This document shows positions 60,438-64,000 of a DNA stretch of 64,000 bases, piece by piece. Positions within the stretch are counted from its first letter, which is position 1, and the number at the start of each line of letters is the position of its first letter. Under the pieces are notes generated by a model. That model was not told the DNA's origin and searched no databases. It was given only the letters and a program-made list of their open reading frames with translations. Source of the DNA: Mycobacterium sp. GA-1199 (lineage in GTDB: Bacteria; Actinomycetota; Actinomycetes; Mycobacteriales; Mycobacteriaceae); assembly GCF_001500045.1 (NCBI RefSeq), contig NZ_LQIX01000056.1:1-64000 (forward strand). Reading direction: 5' to 3'. Position numbers and translations under genes: made by a program.

Positions 60438-63212
60438 TCAGTCGTCGCCGGCTTCATCGGCCGGCGCGGACCGCATCCGTCGGCTCAGCATGGCGCGCGA
60501 GCGGACGTCCAGCTTGCGGTAAACCCGGGTCAGAACGCTCTCGACCGTCTTCACACTGACGTAGACCGCCGCGGCGATCTCGCGGTTGCTCATACCGTCG
60601 GCGGCCAATTCCGCCACCCGCTGTTCGGTCGGTGTCAGCTCGCCGTCCTGGCCCGTGCGCGTGATGACCCGAGCTTGCTCAGCACGAATCCGTGCCGCCC
60701 ACAGCGGATTACCCAGCTGCTCGACGATCCGAAGAGCCCGCTCGAGCGCGGCGGCCGCAGTCTGCTTCTGGCGCATCCGGCGATACAGTTGTCCGAGCAA
60801 CAGCTGCGTACGGGCGTGTTCGAGCGGCATCGGTAGCTCGCTGTGCTTCTCGGCGGCCGCGGCCACGACTCGCACCGCGGCCTCGACGTCGCCGGTTGCG
60901 GCCAGCCACATTCCGCGGCACCGCGCGGCGACGAGCAACGTCCACGCGCGGTCGAATTCGCGGCCGCTGCGCTCGAGGCGGTCGATCAACGTCTCGGCGT
61001 CCTCCAGGCGACCGCCGGCCACCATCGCCTCGATGGCGTCGGGGAGGTACTCCATCCGGCAGATCTCCGTGTTGGGTACCGCGTCGGCGACCGCCAGCAG
61101 CGGTGCGAGAACCTGCAACGCCTCGGCGTGTCTGCCGGTCGACACCTCGAGCCGGCCGAGCCCGGTCAGGGCCAACTCCGCCCACCACGACGACGATCCG
61201 CTGCGCGAGGCGATTTCCACCGCCGTAACCAGATCCGCGCGGGCCTCGGTCTCCTCACCGGAATGCACGGCCGCCCAGCCGCGCATCGTCAGCCCGATCC
61301 CGCGCATCGCCGCGCCGCCGATCTCTTCGACCCGCTGAAAAGTGTCCTCCGCGAACCGGCGTGCCTCGGGGTAGCGTCCGAGCCAGGTATGGACGAACAC
61401 GCTGTTGTAGCTCACGAACAGCATCTCGATCTCTCCGCCGCGCCGCACCAGACGACTATTGAGTGCATCCAGCGCGGCTGCTGACTCCTCCAACCGGCCG
61501 GTCCACGCCAGCAACAGCGCCTCAATGGCGCTGGCGCGGAAGGCAATCGGGATGTCCCCGTCGCGGTCCTCGAGTTTGAGCGCGCGTGCCATCGCCGTCG
61601 GATCGTAGCCGAGACCGCAGTGGAAACCGACGTAGGCCGACAAGGCCAACGCCTGGCTGATGAGGACGGGCTGGACCGCGGCTTCCGCCTCGGCCAGCGC
61701 GCGCTGGGCGTGTTCGCGCGCCGGCTCGTAGACACCCTGGTTGATCTGGGCGAAGGCCAGCATCATCAACACCTCGACCAGGATGGCCGGGTCGCCCGAC
61801 GCTTCCTCTACGACCTCGGAAAGCGTTTCGGCCGACTGCGAATATCCTTCGGTGTGCATCTGTATCGCCGCGTAGCCGAACACCATCAATGCGCGTAGGG
61901 GGGATGGCGACATCTGGTCTATCCCCGGCTTGAGCACCTCCTGTGCCCGGGCCGCGTCGCCGGAACGCAAATGGTGCTCTGCTGAGGTGAATCGCCGTAT
62001 CGGGGTGTCGCCCCCGAGGCGGATGGCGAGATCGACCAATTCAGCGGCCGCTGCCGGGGCCCCGCGCCCCCTGAGCACTGCAGCAGCGGCGTCGAGCGCC
62101 TCCAGCGTGGCTGGATCGCTACTCGTCGCGGCGAGTGCCAAATGCCGAGCCTGCGCTTCCGGCTCGCGCACGAGCTGCGACCACGCTCGATGCCAATGGC
62201 GGCGACGAGCGGGCGGGGCATTGATGTAGACGCCGCGGGCCAGGACGGGATGGGTGAAGGTCACCAGATTGCCGTCGATCCTGACGATGTCTGCGCTCTC
62301 GAGTTCCTCCAACAGCGTGACGACCTGCTCAACGGTTCCGCCGGTCACGTCCACCAGCATGTCGACCGTCGGTTTCGGAACACATGCGGCCGCCAGCACG
62401 ACATCGAGAACGCTGCCGTCGAGACGCGCGATCCGCATCCGCACAAGGTCCGCCAGAGTGTGAGGCAGGACGTCGCGACCAGCGTCGCGGTCGGCGTCGA
62501 TCGCGCGGGCCAGTTCGAGCGCGTAGAGCGGATTGCCGCCGGAGACCTCGGCGATGCGCACCATCGCCGGATGTGGAAAGGAGCGACCGAGCCTGTGCTG
62601 GATAAGGTCATGCAGCTCAGGCAGATTCAACGGCGAAACCCGCGCTCGCATCACCTCGTCGGCGGTGCTCAGTTGCAGCCACGACAGCGCAGGCACCGCA
62701 TCGCGTTCTTCGCGTTCGGCGAACAGGATGCCGACGCGGCACTTGAGCCGGCGCACCGCGAACGTGATCACCGCCCGGCTCGAGGAGTCGAGCCACTGGA
62801 CGTCGTCAATCGCGACAAGCGTCGGAGAGAGGGCCGCCAGGGCTTCGACGACAGACATGAACGCCGCGGCGATCACCTGTTGAGTTGTCTCCGGACCCTC
62901 GCTACTCACGCGCATCAACACCCAGTCGAGCGCTCGCTGCTGGATATCCGGGATACCGGTCAGGATCGTCGGGTCCACGTCGGCGACCAGGTCTGCCACC
63001 GTCGCGTAGGCGAGCACCGCTTCCTGCTGGCTCGCGCGGGCGGTCAAGACGCGAAATCCGCGCTCGTGGGCCCGGTCGACAGCGGATAACCACGACGTCG
63101 TCTTCCCGATTCCGGCCTCACCCTGGATGAGCAGAGCTGACGGGCGTGACGTCGCAGCGGCCAGGAAATCCTCGACCACGTGGTCGGGCAGCGAACGGCG
63201 TGGCACCGACAT
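60438..63212 (-). CDS. Large LuxR-family (LAL/MalT-type) transcriptional regulator
   Basis: A 924-aa regulator. N-terminal AAA/NACHT-type ATPase: LLIQGEAGIGKTTSW (Walker A, residue 31 on) and LVAIDDVQWLDSSSR (Walker B/sensor). Long middle region of TPR-like helical repeats (about residues 350-820). C-terminal LuxR HTH: LTPTEQRVAELAADGMSNREIAAAVYVSVKTVESVLTRVYRKLDV in blocks. Target unknown; the adjacent flavoprotein is a candidate by proximity only. Start ATG 63210-63212. Confidence 0.9.
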   Translation of the reverse strand: MSVPRRSLPDHVVEDFLAAATSRPSALLIQGEAGIGKTTSWLSAVDRAHERGFRVLTARASQQEAVLAYATVADLVADVDPTILTGIPDIQQRALDWVLMRVSSEGPETTQQVIAAAFMSVVEALAALSPTLVAIDDVQWLDSSSRAVITFAVRRLKCRVGILFAEREERDAVPALSWLQLSTADEVMRARVSPLNLPELHDLIQHRLGRSFPHPAMVRIAEVSGGNPLYALELARAIDADRDAGRDVLPHTLADLVRMRIARLDGSVLDVVLAAACVPKPTVDMLVDVTGGTVEQVVTLLEELESADIVRIDGNLVTFTHPVLARGVYINAPPARRRHWHRAWSQLVREPEAQARHLALAATSSDPATLEALDAAAAVLRGRGAPAAAAELVDLAIRLGGDTPIRRFTSAEHHLRSGDAARAQEVLKPGIDQMSPSPLRALMVFGYAAIQMHTEGYSQSAETLSEVVEEASGDPAILVEVLMMLAFAQINQGVYEPAREHAQRALAEAEAAVQPVLISQALALSAYVGFHCGLGYDPTAMARALKLEDRDGDIPIAFRASAIEALLLAWTGRLEESAAALDALNSRLVRRGGEIEMLFVSYNSVFVHTWLGRYPEARRFAEDTFQRVEEIGGAAMRGIGLTMRGWAAVHSGEETEARADLVTAVEIASRSGSSSWWAELALTGLGRLEVSTGRHAEALQVLAPLLAVADAVPNTEICRMEYLPDAIEAMVAGGRLEDAETLIDRLERSGREFDRAWTLLVAARCRGMWLAATGDVEAAVRVVAAAAEKHSELPMPLEHARTQLLLGQLYRRMRQKQTAAAALERALRIVEQLGNPLWAARIRAEQARVITRTGQDGELTPTEQRVAELAADGMSNREIAAAVYVSVKTVESVLTRVYRKLDVRSRAMLSRRMRSAPADEAGDD

Positions 63213-63240
63213 TTTCCGAGTATCGCCCGATCTGCGGCTC

Positions 63241-63792
63241 CTAGTCCGGGAAATCCAGCGGCACTCTCAAAGTGGTGATCGTCGCGGCGAGCCCGTCGTA
63301 CTGGGCGGCCAGCATGCAGAACTCGATCAACTGCGGCTTGGTGAGGTGCCTGGCCAACACGGTCCAGGTCTCGGGTGAGACGCCGCGGGTCACAACGAAC
63401 TCGTCGGTGGCGGTGATCAGCGCGCGCTGGCGGTCGGTCAACCCTTCGGCATCGGGACCCTCGAAGATCTTCTTCTGGACGTCCGGGCCGATCCCGCGGG
63501 TGCGGGCCAGGCGGCGGTGCTGCTGCAGTTCGTACTCGCAGTCGCGCAGATGCCCGACGCGCAGGATGACCGTCTCGGCGTCCTGTACCGACAACTTGCT
63601 GAGCATGCCCAGCAGGACACCGCTGTACGGCAACCACGCCAAGAACAGAAGCCGGTGTTGGCCAAGCACATTGAAGAGGCTGAACCGGGGCGCCCTGATC
63701 GCGCGGGCGCCGAGCTTGGCGATGGCCCAGTTCAGCGGGCCGAGTTCCTTGAATCCACCGGGCGCGATACGGGCCGACTCGGGTGCGCTCAT
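63241..63792 (-). CDS. AhpD-like/carboxymuconolactone decarboxylase family protein
   Basis: A 183-aa protein. The core AETVILRVGHLRDCEYELQQHRRLARTRGI contains an Asp-Cys-Glu-x-x-x-x-H arrangement, in place of the AhpD CxxC (one Cys only), so it is a one-Cys member. The end RVPLDFPD and QYDGLAATITTLRVP are typical of this CMD subgroup. Function probably antioxidant or ligand-binding; not established. ATG 63790-63792 is preceded 7 nt upstream by TAGACT; the longer in-frame reading is not conserved. Position matches Rv0464c, next to ramB. Confidence 0.85.
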   Translation of the reverse strand: MSAPESARIAPGGFKELGPLNWAIAKLGARAIRAPRFSLFNVLGQHRLLFLAWLPYSGVLLGMLSKLSVQDAETVILRVGHLRDCEYELQQHRRLARTRGIGPDVQKKIFEGPDAEGLTDRQRALITATDEFVVTRGVSPETWTVLARHLTKPQLIEFCMLAAQYDGLAATITTLRVPLDFPD

Positions 63793-63799
63793 CACAGCG

Positions 63800-63805
63800 A
63801 GTCTA
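63800..63805 (-). promoter_or_regulatory. -10 hexamer for the AhpD-like gene
   Basis: TAGACT on the minus strand, 7 nt before ATG 63792. Confidence 0.4.
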
Positions 63806-63820
63806 CGTGGGGACGCACCA

Positions 63821-64000
63821 TCAGGGTCGACGTACCAGATAGGGCGAGACGGTGCTGCGGTGCTCGTCGATGTCGAGCGCACGGCCGAGCGCGGGGAAGG
63901 CGCGCTGCGGGCAGTTGTCGCGTTCGCAGACCCGGCAACCGGCGCCGATCGGCGTCGACACCTCCCCGGACAGGTCGAGCCCCTCCGAATACACCAGTCG
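63821..64000 (-). CDS. ramB: RamB-type short-chain-fatty-acyl transcriptional regulator, 3' end
   Basis: The last 59 codons of a gene entering from the right edge. The peptide reads GEVSTPIGAGCRVCERDNC, then PQRAFPALGRALDIDEHRST, then VSPYLVRRP. The C-x-x-C-x-x-x-x-C block with DNCPQRAFP is the zinc-type C-terminus of RamB/MccR regulators, which bind acyl-CoA and control the glyoxylate shunt and acetate use. In M. tuberculosis Rv0465c is ramB and icl lies next to it; icl is outside this window. The HTH part is not visible here. Confidence 0.85.
   Translation of the reverse strand, partial: RLVYSEGLDLSGEVSTPIGAGCRVCERDNCPQRAFPALGRALDIDEHRSTVSPYLVRRP

Overview
The window is a high-GC actinobacterial chromosome segment, most likely from an environmental or rapidly growing mycobacterium (Mycolicibacterium-type). 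The gene order matches, from memory, the Mycobacterium tuberculosis interval from about Rv0420c to Rv0465c: thiD-thiC, xthA, def, sodC, a CDC48-like ATPase, pssA, psd, moeA2, groEL2, echA2, a prolyl oligopeptidase, aldehyde dehydrogenase plus DUF779, lpdC, and the 3' end of ramB. Several blocks have no counterpart at those positions in my recollection of that genome.

Layout. (1) 1-3780: a leftward TPP-riboswitch operon, thiC-thiD-hydrolase-membrane protein, running off the left edge. (2) 3.8-11.2 kb: a DUF222/HNH (13E12-type) protein, then DNA repair and peptide maturation (xthA, GNAT, def), then rightward DUF3263, a LytR_C-type protein, lipoprotein sodC, a YbdK-type ligase and a LON-substrate-domain protein. 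(3) 11.2-19.0 kb: a six-gene Mrp-type Na+/H+ antiporter operon with MrpA and MrpB fused, a methyltransferase at its 3' end and a DUF1707 protein upstream. (4) 19.1-25.2 kb: psd-pssA-CDC48-like ATPase (phosphatidylethanolamine synthesis) and SDR-moeA2. (5) 25.2-35.9 kb: paired bacterial PH-domain membrane proteins, an FAD monooxygenase, a HAD phosphatase, an SRPBCC protein, a SF2 helicase, a short UvrA paralogue, a cupin and a TetR regulator. (6) 36-38.3 kb: groEL2 with two CIRCE operators, a clear terminator and an FMN-split-barrel protein. (7) 38.3-46.5 kb: accessory metabolism (SDR, D-aminoacylase-like amidohydrolase, VOC, DinB/DUF664, PAP2, TetR plus aldehyde dehydrogenase, membrane protein, DUF2889). 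(8) 46.5-51.5 kb: enoyl-CoA hydratase, a P450 whose 3' end runs into a truncated PknH-type sensor-domain remnant, and an efeO-efeB iron-uptake pair with a possible iron box. (9) 51.5-64 kb: prolyl oligopeptidase, aldehyde dehydrogenase-DUF779, three small membrane proteins around lpdC, a phytoene-desaturase-like flavoprotein, a large LuxR-type regulator, an AhpD-like protein and the end of ramB.

Non-coding features. Many start codons lie 5-9 nt after a TANNNT hexamer, the signature of leaderless transcription in mycobacteria. In one divergent pair (40875/40898) the two -10 hexamers overlap by 2 bp. A 65-bp palindromic element occurs twice in full (19091-19155 and 55311-55375) and once as a half copy (37824-37845); the second full copy lies inside the predicted N-terminus of the DUF779 protein. 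No tRNA, rRNA, CRISPR array, insertion sequence or prophage was recognised. I did not find a convincing new multi-gene system; the most original signals are the palindromic elements, the overlapping divergent promoters and the eroded gene ends.
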